This document shows, in pieces, positions 43,214 through 52,292 of a DNA stretch of 58,973 nt. The notes under the pieces are model-generated. The model saw nothing but the letters and a program-made list of their open reading frames with translations, was not told where the DNA came from and searched no databases. Position 1 is the first letter of the stretch; every line of letters begins with the position of its first letter. Where the stretch lies: the NCBI RefSeq assembly GCF_001467525.1, contig NZ_LNXS01000029.1, positions 608,710-667,682 of the forward strand, given 5' to 3'. A program made the translations under genes and the position numbers. The DNA comes from Legionella anisa (GTDB taxonomy: Bacteria > Pseudomonadota > Gammaproteobacteria > Legionellales > Legionellaceae).

Positions 43214-43535
43214 CCTGAGGGATCGTCAGTTTTTCATTTAAAATTTCTCTACGTACTGCGCTTTATGCCTGAGAGATCCTCACAAAATTTAACCAGGTAG
43301 AATTCATTTGTTACTTGAATCCATCCAGCCTAAGGAATGGACGCCCTATATCGAAGTCAAAAAGGCTGTCATCCCTGCGAAGGCAGGGGATGACAGTTTT
43401 TTAGGTATAGCTGTAAATGTAGAATATGTATTTTCCTGTTTCGATTTTGTGAGGATCTCTCAGGCTTTATGCGCGGTACGTAAGCCAAAAAATTAGTGGA
43501 AGTTTTTCTTATCAAAAAACTGACGATCCCTCAGG
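43214..43535. mobile_element. nested MITE-like inverted repeats, copy 2
   Basis: The outer pair CCTGAGGGATCGTCAGTTTT (43214-43234) and its complement at 43515-43535 enclose an inner element (43252-43480). The inner ends, GCTTTATGCCTGAGAGATCC and TCACAAAATTT, match those of copy 1 at 27321-27484. An inner REP palindrome (CTGTCATCCCTGC, 43366-43378, with GCAGGGGATGACAG, 43383-43396) is also shared. The outer ends begin with nearly the same CCTGAG-GATC bases as the inner ends, so one element appears inserted in a relative. No coding frame of substance lies inside. Confidence 0.75.
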
Positions 43536-43547
43536 TTTTTGTAGACC

Positions 43548-44969
43548 CTAATTACAGGTGTAACTTCTTTCTTGTTCGGGACCGTTGTTTTCAATAGTAG
43601 AAGGTCTTGATAAAAATCCATAATTGAGCATACCTGATATTGGCCATTGTAATTGCTGATGCTCAATTACTTTACCATGGCATGAACTCAAAATAAGTTG
43701 TCCGCTCTGATTAAAAATAGAGAAATTTTTTTTATCGGGTAAATTTTGGATTGCTTTCTTCGATAAGGAGGTCATTCTGGGGTTAGTGATAAGTGCTGCA
43801 TACATAAAATCCATGCGGCTTTCTAGGGGTTCATCACGCATCGATTCAAAATACTTTTGCGCGCAAAAAGATAATGAGGCTGCACTGCCTGCGAGTGTTT
43901 TTACAAAGCCTTTTTCCCCAGAAGATAGTCTGCCTTCTTTCATCAGAAAATTACCTTCATTATCTGCCAAATAGAAACTATTTTGCTCTTTACGAATATC
44001 CAAACTTCCTAATTTATAGGTTCCATCGTTACAACCTGTAGGACCTAAGGCATCAGTCACAAGTATAATTTTGTTTTTAACCGCGTTTTGAATGAGCGAA
44101 ATAAATGAGGGGGATAAATGTACCCCATCAATAATGAGTTCCACCCCAGACGGACAATGCTCAGGATTTTCAAGTATCCATTGTACTACATGGCTTTTGG
44201 CGTCGCTTAAAGTAAGGGGGCGTGTTTCTCTGCTACACGATTCTTGGCAGCCATTGCCCAAATGAGTAAACCCACAAGCGCCTGCTGCAATAGCACGGCC
44301 AATGATCTCCTTATCATCCGGATTGCAATGGCCAATAAATACTTTTACGAAAATACCTTCTTGCTCAAGTGCCTTTGTCTGTTTAATAAAATCTTCTGCA
44401 CCTAATAAATCAGGCGCAATTGTTATTTTCCAGTGTTTAATATGAGGCGCTACGTCAATAATATCCCTGAATTGCTTCATACAAATACTGTTTTGTAGTG
44501 CCTCTTCAGCATGAGCACCTTTGCAACTTTTTGAGATAAAGGGGCCCTCTAAATGCACACCAAGGATCTGGGTACAGCCTGGGATAGGATTCTGTTCTTG
44601 TTTCTGAATGAAATCATTAAGTTGTATCAGTGATTTTTTTAAGGCGGGGATAGGCATGGATACTAGAGTTGCTAATGCATAAGAAAGCCCTGTTCTTCCT
44701 AGTGCTTTGACAATACGCTCCAAGCCCTCAGTACTTATTTCATCGCCTAAATCAGCGAAATCAATACCACCTTGACCATGAACATGAGAATCCAACATTC
44801 CTGGCATGAAGAAATAACAGCCTTTAGAATCAATTATTTTCTCCTCTTGGAGAGATGATAAATTAGCATCAATATTGAAAATTATCCTTGACCCATCTTC
44901 AGTAACGTGCACGTGTTTTAATTCTTTAATCCCGGCATCGTTGTAGACATAAATATTTTTAATTAGCAT
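43548..44969 (-). CDS. nagA: N-acetylglucosamine-6-phosphate deacetylase
   Basis: This 473-residue amidohydrolase converts GlcNAc-6-P to glucosamine-6-P and acetate. It has the metal-site motif PGMLDSHVHGQGG (about 55-67), HLEGPFIS (metal Glu), KVFIGHC and GFTHLGNGC (His ligands), IIDGVHLSP and the catalytic Asp in LVTDALGPTG, with GRLSSG and KTLAGSAASL afterwards. It is longer than E. coli NagA (382 residues) because of an 80-residue C-terminal extension. It diverges from nagB across a 310-base regulatory region, so the pair feeds aminosugars into glycolysis. Confidence 0.93.
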   Translation of the reverse strand: MLIKNIYVYNDAGIKELKHVHVTEDGSRIIFNIDANLSSLQEEKIIDSKGCYFFMPGMLDSHVHGQGGIDFADLGDEISTEGLERIVKALGRTGLSYALATLVSMPIPALKKSLIQLNDFIQKQEQNPIPGCTQILGVHLEGPFISKSCKGAHAEEALQNSICMKQFRDIIDVAPHIKHWKITIAPDLLGAEDFIKQTKALEQEGIFVKVFIGHCNPDDKEIIGRAIAAGACGFTHLGNGCQESCSRETRPLTLSDAKSHVVQWILENPEHCPSGVELIIDGVHLSPSFISLIQNAVKNKIILVTDALGPTGCNDGTYKLGSLDIRKEQNSFYLADNEGNFLMKEGRLSSGEKGFVKTLAGSAASLSFCAQKYFESMRDEPLESRMDFMYAALITNPRMTSLSKKAIQNLPDKKNFSIFNQSGQLILSSCHGKVIEHQQLQWPISGMLNYGFLSRPSTIENNGPEQERSYTCN

Positions 44970-45279
44970 TTAATACCCTCCTTGGCTGAGCTCCACAAAC
45001 AATTGCTGGGCGCTTAATCTATTCGGTCAGCGTTCTAAAGACATATTTTAGAACCCGGACCCCATCAGGAAATGCCCTAGAGTTTCACTGCTAAATTGGC
45101 TAAAATCGCATGTCGATAAATTAATTTCTTTATGATTCATTGGCATCCTGCATCATTGTAATTGTAACAAAATATGGGAATGAGATGAATGAAGACCTTT
45201 TTAATTAATATTGATCGTCTTTCTTCTAAATTCCTATTTATATCGGATATAACACCTCGAATTCTCGGAGAAAATATTT
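44970..45279. promoter_or_regulatory. divergent nagA/nagB regulatory spacer
   Basis: This spacer holds the promoters for both genes. GTTCTAAA (45032-45039) and TTTAGAAC (45047-45054) form an inverted repeat that could be an operator for an aminosugar regulator. A TAATTGTAAC segment lies near 45160. GGAGA precedes the nagB start. No nagC-like regulator gene is nearby. Confidence 0.45.
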
Positions 45280-46161
45280 ATGTTTAGCCGCATTTTTGTT
45301 AGGGAAACATCTGAAGGCATGGCAAGTAAAGCTGCTCGAGCTATTCAAATGACAATCATGGAAAATAATAAGAAAAAAATACCTACCGTTTTGGGACTGG
45401 CAACAGGGAGTACTCCTGAACCTTTATATAAAGAATTAGTTCGTCTGCATAAAGAGGAAAATTTAGATTTTTCATTAGTCATCACGTTTAATTTAGATGA
45501 GTATTTAGGGTTAGAACCAACCCATGTTCAATCTTATAATTACTACATGCATCATCATTTTTTTGATCATGTTAATATCAAAAAAGAGAATATTCACATG
45601 CTTGATGGAACTGTTCCACTTCAGTCCATTGAACAGCATGCGAAAGAATATGAAGAGAAGATTCAAGAAGTCGGTGGAATAGATATTCAAATTTTAGGTT
45701 TGGGTGTGAATGGCCATATTGGTTTTAATGAACCGGGCTCCTCATTTGATTCTAAAACACGATTAATCGAGTTAGATGATAAGACTCGCGAGGCGAATAA
45801 GCGATTTTTTAATTCAAAAGATGAAGTGCCAACCCATGCAATAACAATGGGTATTAGAACGATTTTGCAACACAGTAAAGCGTGTTATTTGCTCGCGTCA
45901 GGCTCAGCAAAGGCAGATATTATTGCTGCTGTTAATCTGGCTTCTTCACCGACTCAAGATATTCCGGCAACCGCTTTATATGCTCATAAAAACGTTACTA
46001 TCCTACTTGATAAAGAAGCAGCATCTAAGTTGCCGTCCTCGGTTAAACCAATAACATCGCCATTACTGTCTCGAAGTATCTATGCTCCTAAAAATTCAGA
46101 GGAGTCAAAAATTGTTCCTGTTCATGATGGCCTCAACGATACAAGTATCAATCTAACCTGA
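45280..46161 (+). CDS. nagB: glucosamine-6-phosphate deaminase
   Basis: This 293-residue enzyme converts glucosamine-6-P to fructose-6-P and ammonia. It shows GLATGSTPEPLYKEL (phosphate binding), FNLDEYLGL with the catalytic Asp near 73, LGLGVNGHIGFNEPGS with H146 and E151 (the Asp that E. coli has before Gly-His is Asn here), and VPTHAITMGIRTIL. It is about 25 residues longer than E. coli NagB at the C-terminus. It diverges from nagA. Confidence 0.93.
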   Translation: MFSRIFVRETSEGMASKAARAIQMTIMENNKKKIPTVLGLATGSTPEPLYKELVRLHKEENLDFSLVITFNLDEYLGLEPTHVQSYNYYMHHHFFDHVNIKKENIHMLDGTVPLQSIEQHAKEYEEKIQEVGGIDIQILGLGVNGHIGFNEPGSSFDSKTRLIELDDKTREANKRFFNSKDEVPTHAITMGIRTILQHSKACYLLASGSAKADIIAAVNLASSPTQDIPATALYAHKNVTILLDKEAASKLPSSVKPITSPLLSRSIYAPKNSEESKIVPVHDGLNDTSINLT

Positions 46162-46379
46162 TAAGATCGAAAATAGAATATCCAAACCCTACATTCAGGA
46201 ATGACGAATATGGGGTTAATTTCTTTATTATTCTGTCACCAACAATGAGATTCTCATTGGTTAATATGGACTAGATATCTCATTTTTAAATGAACTACCA
46301 AAACGCCTAAGAACCGTCGCTAAATATGCGAGAAATCCCATTATGGGGGTATAGACGACCATGCATGAAAATAAATAAA

Positions 46380-46388
46380 TGCTATAAT
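46380..46388 (+). promoter_or_regulatory. extended -10 promoter
   Basis: TGCTATAAT is an extended -10 element (TGnTATAAT). Transcription would start near 46395, which leaves only about 20 bases of U-rich leader before the ATG at 46418. No clear -35 is seen. Confidence 0.5.
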
Positions 46389-46417
46389 ATTTATACAATT
46401 TGTTTTTTTTTATTTTT

Positions 46418-47665
46418 ATGAGAAAAAATGAACTGGCGAAATTTCTGGATGAAAATCAAGACTCAACTTTGGATGAGATTCATGAGTTAAGAAAAAGCTA
46501 TGAGTCTTTAACAAATCTGAGTGGTGACGATGAAATTCCTGCTCAAATTCAAGAGGAATACGAGCATGTGGTGCGGGTTGTGTATGATCCATCTGTACCT
46601 CACTATCCTTTTCGATGGAAAGAATTTATTCCTGAGATTATGGAGGCGGACTTACACGCAATCTCCGATGGTTTTACAGCTGGCGACCTGGTTTATGGTA
46701 TAAATGGTGCCCGTATCATGTTATTTAATGCCTTGCAAAGTGAGCATCGAGATGATTTTACTACTCGACTTGCTAATGGAACACACAAGGCTACTATTGA
46801 TCCTTATATTGATATTTTTCTCAAGGACTCATCAAATCCAAGCGATCCTTTTTATGTTCCTGCCCAATCATTCAAATCTTATGCAACGCTTTTTAAACCT
46901 GAATTAGAGCAATTTTCTCCTTCATGGCGAGCAGAGGACAATGCACCTTTCATCAAAAAAATGTCTAAATTAGGCATTATGTGGGTATTAAATAATGAAA
47001 ATAAACTTCATTTTGTTTTAAACAATATTGATTACAAAATGTGCTTTGAGAAAAGATTTGATAAGATAACCTTCGCTGAACTTCGTTTTCTTTATCGACA
47101 TTGGGAGCAATTTAAGCCTTTTTATGAAGAAGGAAAAATTAACTTTTATTTTTTGAAAGAGAAACAACTAGTCAAAGTGGATGCTCCTTGGGAGTCTAAG
47201 CCTGATATTGTGAGTACGTATGTACCCAAACATTCCCACCAAAAGAGTTACCACGCATTTTTCAATAGTTTCATCATTAATCTCATCACAAACGAAATCA
47301 AAACTGAAAAATGGAGAACTGGATTATGGGGATTCGGAGGAGGCTCTCCAATTACAGTTGATGGTCAGCAAATAAAAGTTCCCCATCGGGTTGCCCAAAT
47401 TTATAACATTGCCAATGATAATACACTAAGCTTAGCGGCTAAGTATTTGGAGGTTATGAAGTTAGCACGTGAGGCGGTTGATAATCCTAGAAAGTTACAA
47501 AAGCCAGAGACGACGGCGTTTTATCAGGCAATTCTTGATTTTGACAAAAAGCTTTCCCATCAGGCAAGAGCTGGAGAAATCAGATTTTTTAGATCCAAAT
47601 CAGAATTGGAGCAGCAACAAAATTTGCAAAAAGATGAGGACACCCAACGCCATCAACCTACTTAA
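46418..47665 (+). CDS. hypothetical protein, 415 residues, candidate effector
   Basis: The protein starts MRKNELAKFLDENQDSTLDE and is soluble, with helical and beta parts but no known family. A Gly-rich loop, GLWGFGGGSPITVDG, sits near 310-325. The C-terminus is rich in Glu, Gln and Lys (SELEQQQNLQKDEDTQRHQP), typical of Dot/Icm substrates. There is no Shine-Dalgarno; the leader is a poly-T run right after an extended -10. A TTG at 46400 in frame is less likely. Confidence 0.6.
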   Translation: MRKNELAKFLDENQDSTLDEIHELRKSYESLTNLSGDDEIPAQIQEEYEHVVRVVYDPSVPHYPFRWKEFIPEIMEADLHAISDGFTAGDLVYGINGARIMLFNALQSEHRDDFTTRLANGTHKATIDPYIDIFLKDSSNPSDPFYVPAQSFKSYATLFKPELEQFSPSWRAEDNAPFIKKMSKLGIMWVLNNENKLHFVLNNIDYKMCFEKRFDKITFAELRFLYRHWEQFKPFYEEGKINFYFLKEKQLVKVDAPWESKPDIVSTYVPKHSHQKSYHAFFNSFIINLITNEIKTEKWRTGLWGFGGGSPITVDGQQIKVPHRVAQIYNIANDNTLSLAAKYLEVMKLAREAVDNPRKLQKPETTAFYQAILDFDKKLSHQARAGEIRFFRSKSELEQQQNLQKDEDTQRHQPT

Positions 47666-47995
47666 TTTTTGTTTACCTCTTTATATCGAGAGCAGAAAAT
47701 TGTCAAAATAGCGATTCCCCAAGAAATATCATATATATTTGTAATCGTTTCATTCCTGGTAATAAAATGCTAAAAAATAATATCGCTTAATTTCTCCCGT
47801 GATTATGTGTGCTACGCATGTGAATTGTCATAATACATCTCCTGATAGTCCCAAGACTGGAAGGTTGAGGAAGTAGTAGGTTGGGTCATTTTGACCCAAC
47901 AATTTAAACTATATAACTACGACCGTTCACATATTGCAAATAACAAAGTAGGCTGGGCTAAACATAGTGCAGCCCAGCATGGAGTTATCATCATC
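47666..47995. other. 330-base spacer with hairpins and a very short frame
   Basis: GTTGGGTCA/TGACCCAAC (47880-47900) is a perfect 9-base hairpin. On the minus strand an ATG at 47889 inside it opens a 25-codon frame, MTQPTTSSTFQSWDYQEMYY plus DNSHA, ending at 47812, with only a weak ribosome site. It may be a tiny gene or the end of a lost one. The terminator of the lipoprotein gene lies at 47952-47978. Confidence 0.4.
47952..47978 (-). terminator. hairpin after the lipoprotein gene
   Basis: GCTGGGCT (47952-47959) pairs with AGCCCAGC (47971-47978) and is followed on the minus strand by TACTTTGTTATTTGC. Confidence 0.6.
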
Positions 47996-48622
47996 CTATT
48001 GATTACCTACCTGGCCATTTTGATAATTTAGCTGGCTTTTTCTATATTGTGTTGGATAATTCGGTTGACCAGCTTGATAATTAACTTGATTGTTTTGATA
48101 ATTTAGCTGGCTTTTCTTATATTTTGTTTGGTAGTTCGGCTGGCCAGTTTGATAATTAACTTGACCATTTTGATAGTTTAGCTGACCATTTCTATATCTT
48201 TTTTGATATTGTACCTGGCCATTATCATACCCTACGTTGCCTTTATAATACTTGGTATGACCATATCCAACGTAGGTATTATTGTTGTAGTAACCGTGGT
48301 GCTTATTATAGTTTCTATAGCCGGTGTAATATTTTGTTTTTCCAGTATTATAGAGGACATTGTTTGAGTAATATCCTCTTCCTCCAGAGTAATAGCTAGG
48401 CCTATAACCATATGAGCTATAGGGATTATCATAATAGCCATCATGCCAGCCAGCTCCATAACTACCTACTCTATAATAATTAGTTGTATATCCTGGAGGA
48501 GTATAACCAGCAGAATAAACATGATTGGCGCGGTATCCAGGTGAATTCACGGTAGTCGTGGTACAACCACCTAGACCTATTAGCGTTGCAGCAATCCCCA
48601 CGAGCTTAATTGTTTGATTCAT
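47996..48622 (-). CDS. Tyr/Asn-rich lipoprotein with 25-residue tandem repeats
   Basis: This 208-residue protein has a lipobox LIGLGGC (Cys20), so it is lipid-anchored in the envelope. The mature part is dominated by Tyr, Asn and Gly (NYYRVGSYGAGWHDGYYDNP). The last 65 residues are about 2.5 tandem copies of a 25-residue unit of the type GQLNYQNGQVNYQTGQPNYQ; the DNA period of 75 bases is visible between 48000 and 48200. Low-complexity repeats of this type may bind or assemble on the surface and can vary in number. AGGAGGT lies 4 bases before the ATG. A hairpin follows its stop. Confidence 0.8.
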   Translation of the reverse strand: MNQTIKLVGIAATLIGLGGCTTTTVNSPGYRANHVYSAGYTPPGYTTNYYRVGSYGAGWHDGYYDNPYSSYGYRPSYYSGGRGYYSNNVLYNTGKTKYYTGYRNYNKHHGYYNNNTYVGYGHTKYYKGNVGYDNGQVQYQKRYRNGQLNYQNGQVNYQTGQPNYQTKYKKSQLNYQNNQVNYQAGQPNYPTQYRKSQLNYQNGQVGNQ

Positions 48623-48769
48623 AATGACCTCCTGTCGTTAAAATGCAATTTTATTGTAGTATGAGATTATTATTTGATCAAATGGATATTTATTTATTCA
48701 GTTTCATTGAATTTGATAGGAGTTCATCGCGATGCTTGGGATGTTTAGGAGCGAGCGTACGTTAAACCT

Positions 48770-49348
48770 CTATTTTTGAGAATGGATAAAGTCTTTTATT
48801 TCAATAAAGCAATAGCGGAGAAATGGCTCATTGAGTTTTATTTTAGAAATTCCTTCTTTATGATCTTTTAAAGGAATTACTTCAATTAGGAGGGTGTTTG
48901 CATCCGAGTTAAGGGCGTTAATGGTTTCTTTTGTGTCCACTCCGTATCGGTCTGAATCTAATCTTCCATTTCCATGTAAGAGGCAATTACGAATTTTAGA
49001 AATATTGACTAGCATGTTCCAATGCGTGTTATCAATAATGTACCCTAGTTCGCTCAGAGCGAGTTCAAATCGTGATATGCTTGCATTTTTCTTAATGAGC
49101 AATTGGGTACATTCATAATACAAGGCTTCTTCTAATTTGGCATAAATTTGCAGGAAGGTCGATTCAACTAGAGTCTGTATGCTTTGTTCATAAAACTCTA
49201 GAGCATGCGTTTCATCCATTGTGAGTTCATTAATTTTTTTCTTCGATTCGAGATGCGCGATCTCTTGTTGAATGGATGCGGTCATTAATTTGTAGAGTTT
49301 TAGTTGATATTTAAAATGAATTGTTTTTAGAAATTTAAATTGTTTCAT
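48770..49348 (-). CDS. HEPN-like protein
   Basis: This 192-residue, nearly all-helical protein contains VNISKIRNCLLHGNGRLD, with R120-N-C-L-L-H125. This is the R-N-x3-H form of the HEPN signature R-x4-6-H. The preceding helices (LEEALYYECTQLLIKKN) and length match HEPN domains, which are often RNases of toxin and defence systems. No paired nucleotidyltransferase gene is adjacent. It may equally be a non-catalytic HEPN relative. The start is taken as the ATG at 49348; MTASIQQE at residue 22 is an alternative. Confidence 0.55.
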   Translation of the reverse strand: MKQFKFLKTIHFKYQLKLYKLMTASIQQEIAHLESKKKINELTMDETHALEFYEQSIQTLVESTFLQIYAKLEEALYYECTQLLIKKNASISRFELALSELGYIIDNTHWNMLVNISKIRNCLLHGNGRLDSDRYGVDTKETINALNSDANTLLIEVIPLKDHKEGISKIKLNEPFLRYCFIEIKDFIHSQK

Positions 49349-49418
49349 TGCTCATTATCCATGTCAGATAGTTGTTCTGCCAAGAAAATAAACTGAGTAG
49401 AATAACACTTTGAGTCAG

Positions 49419-50048
49419 TTATGTCTCATCTGAAGATGTTGAGTAGCCAAGAGCTCTATGCCCTAACTCCTCATGTGTCAGAGTGGTTATTTCTTCGGAG
49501 CTAAAAGCATGCCTTTTTTTCACGTTATTCGTGGCTTGTCGAAATAAGGGATCAAAATTCAAGACGTCTTCGGGACCTTCAGTGGACTCATCTAAATCGT
49601 GCGGTAATATACTATAGCTGTGTTTTACTCGAGCTTCTTCTTTGTTTAAACGGAGTAGCTTATAGAGATAATTTATTGTTGAGTCAGCAATTTTATAAGC
49701 ACCAGTTACTGCCAGGGCGGGTACAAGTAAAATAGAAACTATGGCAGCTGTTGCCGCAGAACCCACAGCAACCGGTGCAATGAGCAAAAAGAAAAGGATG
49801 CCTGTCGTTGATAATGAGGTAATTATGGGGCCATTTCCGTGGTTTGACGTCATAATATTTTGAGGAGGATATAGCCAGTTTGTGAATTTTTCAGATAACT
49901 TTCCAGCAGACCATAAAGCACCGCCGATAAGGATAACAGGAGAAAGGAGAGCAAGCATGGCCAGTAACAATGCTACTATCACTACGCTTGCAGCAGCAGT
50001 AAATGGCAATAGGAGTGTTGTCAATATACCAGTCAGGACCTGTTTCAT
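49419..50048 (-). CDS. hypothetical membrane protein with E-rich C-terminus, candidate effector
   Basis: This is a 209-residue protein. Hydrophobic stretches are at about 4-35 (very Leu/Ala-rich, perhaps two spans), 82-98 and 100-118. The C-terminal 85 residues are soluble and charged and finish SSEEITTLTHEELGHRALGY plus STSSDET, an E-block-like ending typical of Dot/Icm substrates. The function is unknown. It may insert in a host membrane; this is inference. Confidence 0.6.
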   Translation of the reverse strand: MKQVLTGILTTLLLPFTAAASVVIVALLLAMLALLSPVILIGGALWSAGKLSEKFTNWLYPPQNIMTSNHGNGPIITSLSTTGILFFLLIAPVAVGSAATAAIVSILLVPALAVTGAYKIADSTINYLYKLLRLNKEEARVKHSYSILPHDLDESTEGPEDVLNFDPLFRQATNNVKKRHAFSSEEITTLTHEELGHRALGYSTSSDET

Positions 50049-50235
50049 TTTTCTATCATTAAAACAATGTGTTTTTTATTTTAACAGGAAGACCTTAAGT
50101 AATTCTTAACTGAATTCTGCGCATAAAGCGGCGAAATGTAGTCTTTTTGATTTTCTGAATGATGCGTTTACTGATCATCGGGTGACTTCTTAAGCTATAC
50201 TTTTTGTATGGAATATAAAATAGAAAATATTAATT

Positions 50236-51627
50236 ATGCTTAGCAGAGAAGAGCGTCAACGACGCGAACTTGAAGATCAACGACGTAAATTTGTGGATTC
50301 ACAAGTTTTAGTGGAGAGCATACGTCAGAATCTTTCAGATTGGCAGAAAACTGAAATGCCTGCCCAATATCGTGATGCCCATAAGGATGTTACAGAAGCG
50401 GTAGGTAAAGAGCTTGATCGATTAGACACCGTGCTTAAGGAATTAGACAAAGCTCAAGTCGAGGCGCTTTCTCCTGATGAAAAAGGCCGTCTTAACGAAG
50501 CTTATGAGTCGCTTAAAGACCTGAATAAGAAGACTACAACAGCTCAACTACTGAGTAATGCTGTAATTATGACTTATGATCTAAGCAAAGAGGAACGGGT
50601 TGATCCAAAATCACTTCAGGAAGTGGGTATAAATTCAGTGAGAGTCGCATGGAACTTGGCAACTGACTTAGCTTTTGATAAATCCACATCCTTGACTGAA
50701 AAAATGATAGGTTTTGCTAAGGCCTGCGGTAATGGAGTAATTGGTATGTGTCAAGGTGCCCTACAAGGATTTGAGGAAGGCAAAGGCTTTTTTGACACAA
50801 TAAAGAATATGGTTACGGGAAGTTTTGAACAAGGCATGGGAGGATATAACAAATCACTTGCTACGAGTTTGTTGGGCGAGAAGGAACGAGGCAAGCAAAT
50901 TATATCCGATCTTAGAAGTGCACATGACAAAGTAGCGCAGGAGTTAGAAAATGATCCTGATAATCCCATAAAACAGGCACGAAAAGCAATTATTGACGAG
51001 GAAGCCAGATATTTAGATGATCTTGAAGAAGATTTAAATAATAGTGAAGGTGAAAAACTCTCAAAGACTGTGGGTTCCTTAGAACTATTGCAATTAAGCA
51101 ATGCAGGTACGTCGCTGCAAAGCTCTGGCTTATCATTCCTGCATCGTCTTGTTCTTGGCGATGACAAAAAATTAGATCCCGGGCTAGTAGAAAAATTAGG
51201 AAAGGATACGGTAAATATCACCAGAAATATAAATCAAATACTTGATGATTCGTCTAAAAGTATGCCATCAAAATTATGGGATATGACTAAAGCCTATGCC
51301 AGTGCAGCAGGAGATGGAATAACAGCATTCATAAAGGGTTTCGAGGGGGGCGGCAGTTTAAAAGAAAAATACGTAAATGCTGTAGAAAAAGGTTTTTCTA
51401 CGTTTATGGATAAATTTTCTAAAGCTCTTGATAAAAGTAATGCCCCAAAAAAATCAGATACCGAGATAGAGATGTCCCTAATGAGTGCTCCTAAATCAAC
51501 GCAAAAAACAATACCTCAAGGAACCACTCTTCCACCAAGTAATGAATTACTCTCTCCCAGAGAGAAAGAGTCCACGAAAGTGGGGACTGTTAAAGAAGAA
51601 AGAGACCTGAGTATAAAACACAACTGA
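50236..51627 (+). CDS. hypothetical coiled-coil protein, candidate effector
   Basis: This is a 463-residue protein. The N-terminus is a charged helix (LSREERQRRELEDQRRKFVD) and long helices follow (DRLDTVLKELDKAQVEAL). Gly-rich stretches lie at about 170-215 and 350-375 (FIKGFEGGGSLKEKYVNAVE) and may be amphipathic or membrane-associating. The tail is disordered and Lys/Glu/Ser-rich. No known domain. The ribosome site is weak. The composition suggests translocation, unproven. Confidence 0.6.
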   Translation: MLSREERQRRELEDQRRKFVDSQVLVESIRQNLSDWQKTEMPAQYRDAHKDVTEAVGKELDRLDTVLKELDKAQVEALSPDEKGRLNEAYESLKDLNKKTTTAQLLSNAVIMTYDLSKEERVDPKSLQEVGINSVRVAWNLATDLAFDKSTSLTEKMIGFAKACGNGVIGMCQGALQGFEEGKGFFDTIKNMVTGSFEQGMGGYNKSLATSLLGEKERGKQIISDLRSAHDKVAQELENDPDNPIKQARKAIIDEEARYLDDLEEDLNNSEGEKLSKTVGSLELLQLSNAGTSLQSSGLSFLHRLVLGDDKKLDPGLVEKLGKDTVNITRNINQILDDSSKSMPSKLWDMTKAYASAAGDGITAFIKGFEGGGSLKEKYVNAVEKGFSTFMDKFSKALDKSNAPKKSDTEIEMSLMSAPKSTQKTIPQGTTLPPSNELLSPREKESTKVGTVKEERDLSIKHN

Positions 51628-51680
51628 TATCAACAGTTTTATCCCGACTCATTTATTAAGGAATACGAATCACAGCAGGA

Positions 51681-52151
51681 TCAGGGAACTACTGAGCGCA
51701 TGATGGGATTTTGCAGTGAAATCAGTGTCTCTGTTGATTGAATTTCATCGATAAGCTGAATTTTATTAACGAGTAACTGCTGTAACGTATCTATGGATTG
51801 ACACATTACTTTAATAAAAATATTAAAATGATGACCAATCGTGTAATAAGCCTCGATGACCTCTTCTAAATCTTCCAATTTCTTTAAGACCGCTTGATAA
51901 TCTTTCGCATGGTTGAGCGTAATGCCAATGAAACAACAGACATCATATCCTAATCGCTTGGGATTAATATGTACATGCACTCCCTCAATAATACCCGCTT
52001 GCCGCATTTTTTCTACGCGAACATGAATTGTAGCAGGACTTACAGCACATGCTTTAGCGAGTTCTGCATAAGCAGTACGAGCATTTTTTATTAATGAGTT
52101 CAGTATTTTTCGGTCAAGATTATCGATTGGATAATTTTCTAGGTCTTTCAC
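51681..52151 (-). CDS. asnC: AsnC (Lrp/AsnC family) regulator
   Basis: This 156-residue protein has an N-terminal HTH (IDNLDRKILNSLIKNARTAY, then AELAKACAVSPATIHVRVEKM) and a C-terminal RAM domain (VCCFIGITLNHAKDYQAVL). It is divergent from asnA, just as in E. coli, where AsnC activates asnA in the absence of asparagine. The same role is expected here. The start is the ATG at 52151, 141 bases from the asnA start. Confidence 0.92.
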   Translation of the reverse strand: MKDLENYPIDNLDRKILNSLIKNARTAYAELAKACAVSPATIHVRVEKMRQAGIIEGVHVHINPKRLGYDVCCFIGITLNHAKDYQAVLKKLEDLEEVIEAYYTIGHHFNIFIKVMCQSIDTLQQLLVNKIQLIDEIQSTETLISLQNPIMRSVVP

Positions 52152-52256
52152 GGGTGTTTATTAAAATTTATTTAATTAAATGGTAATTTTAATGGATATT
52201 ATTTTATTTATCTACATTTATTTTAAATCGGTAATAAAAATAAACTAAAAATTCAA

Positions 52257-52262
52257 TATAAT
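52257..52262 (+). promoter_or_regulatory. -10 of the asnA promoter
   Basis: TATAAT lies 30 bases before the asnA start in the 141-base asnC-asnA spacer. The -35 region is poor, as expected for an activator-dependent promoter; the whole spacer (52152-52292) is very AT-rich and must contain the AsnC site. Confidence 0.5.
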
Positions 52263-52292
52263 GTTAGTCTCATTTAATTTAGAGGCAGTGTG

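Noticed and set aside
43308..43496. 62-residue frame inside the nested element
   Set aside because: It runs through the inverted repeats of the element and has no ribosome site or protein-like composition.
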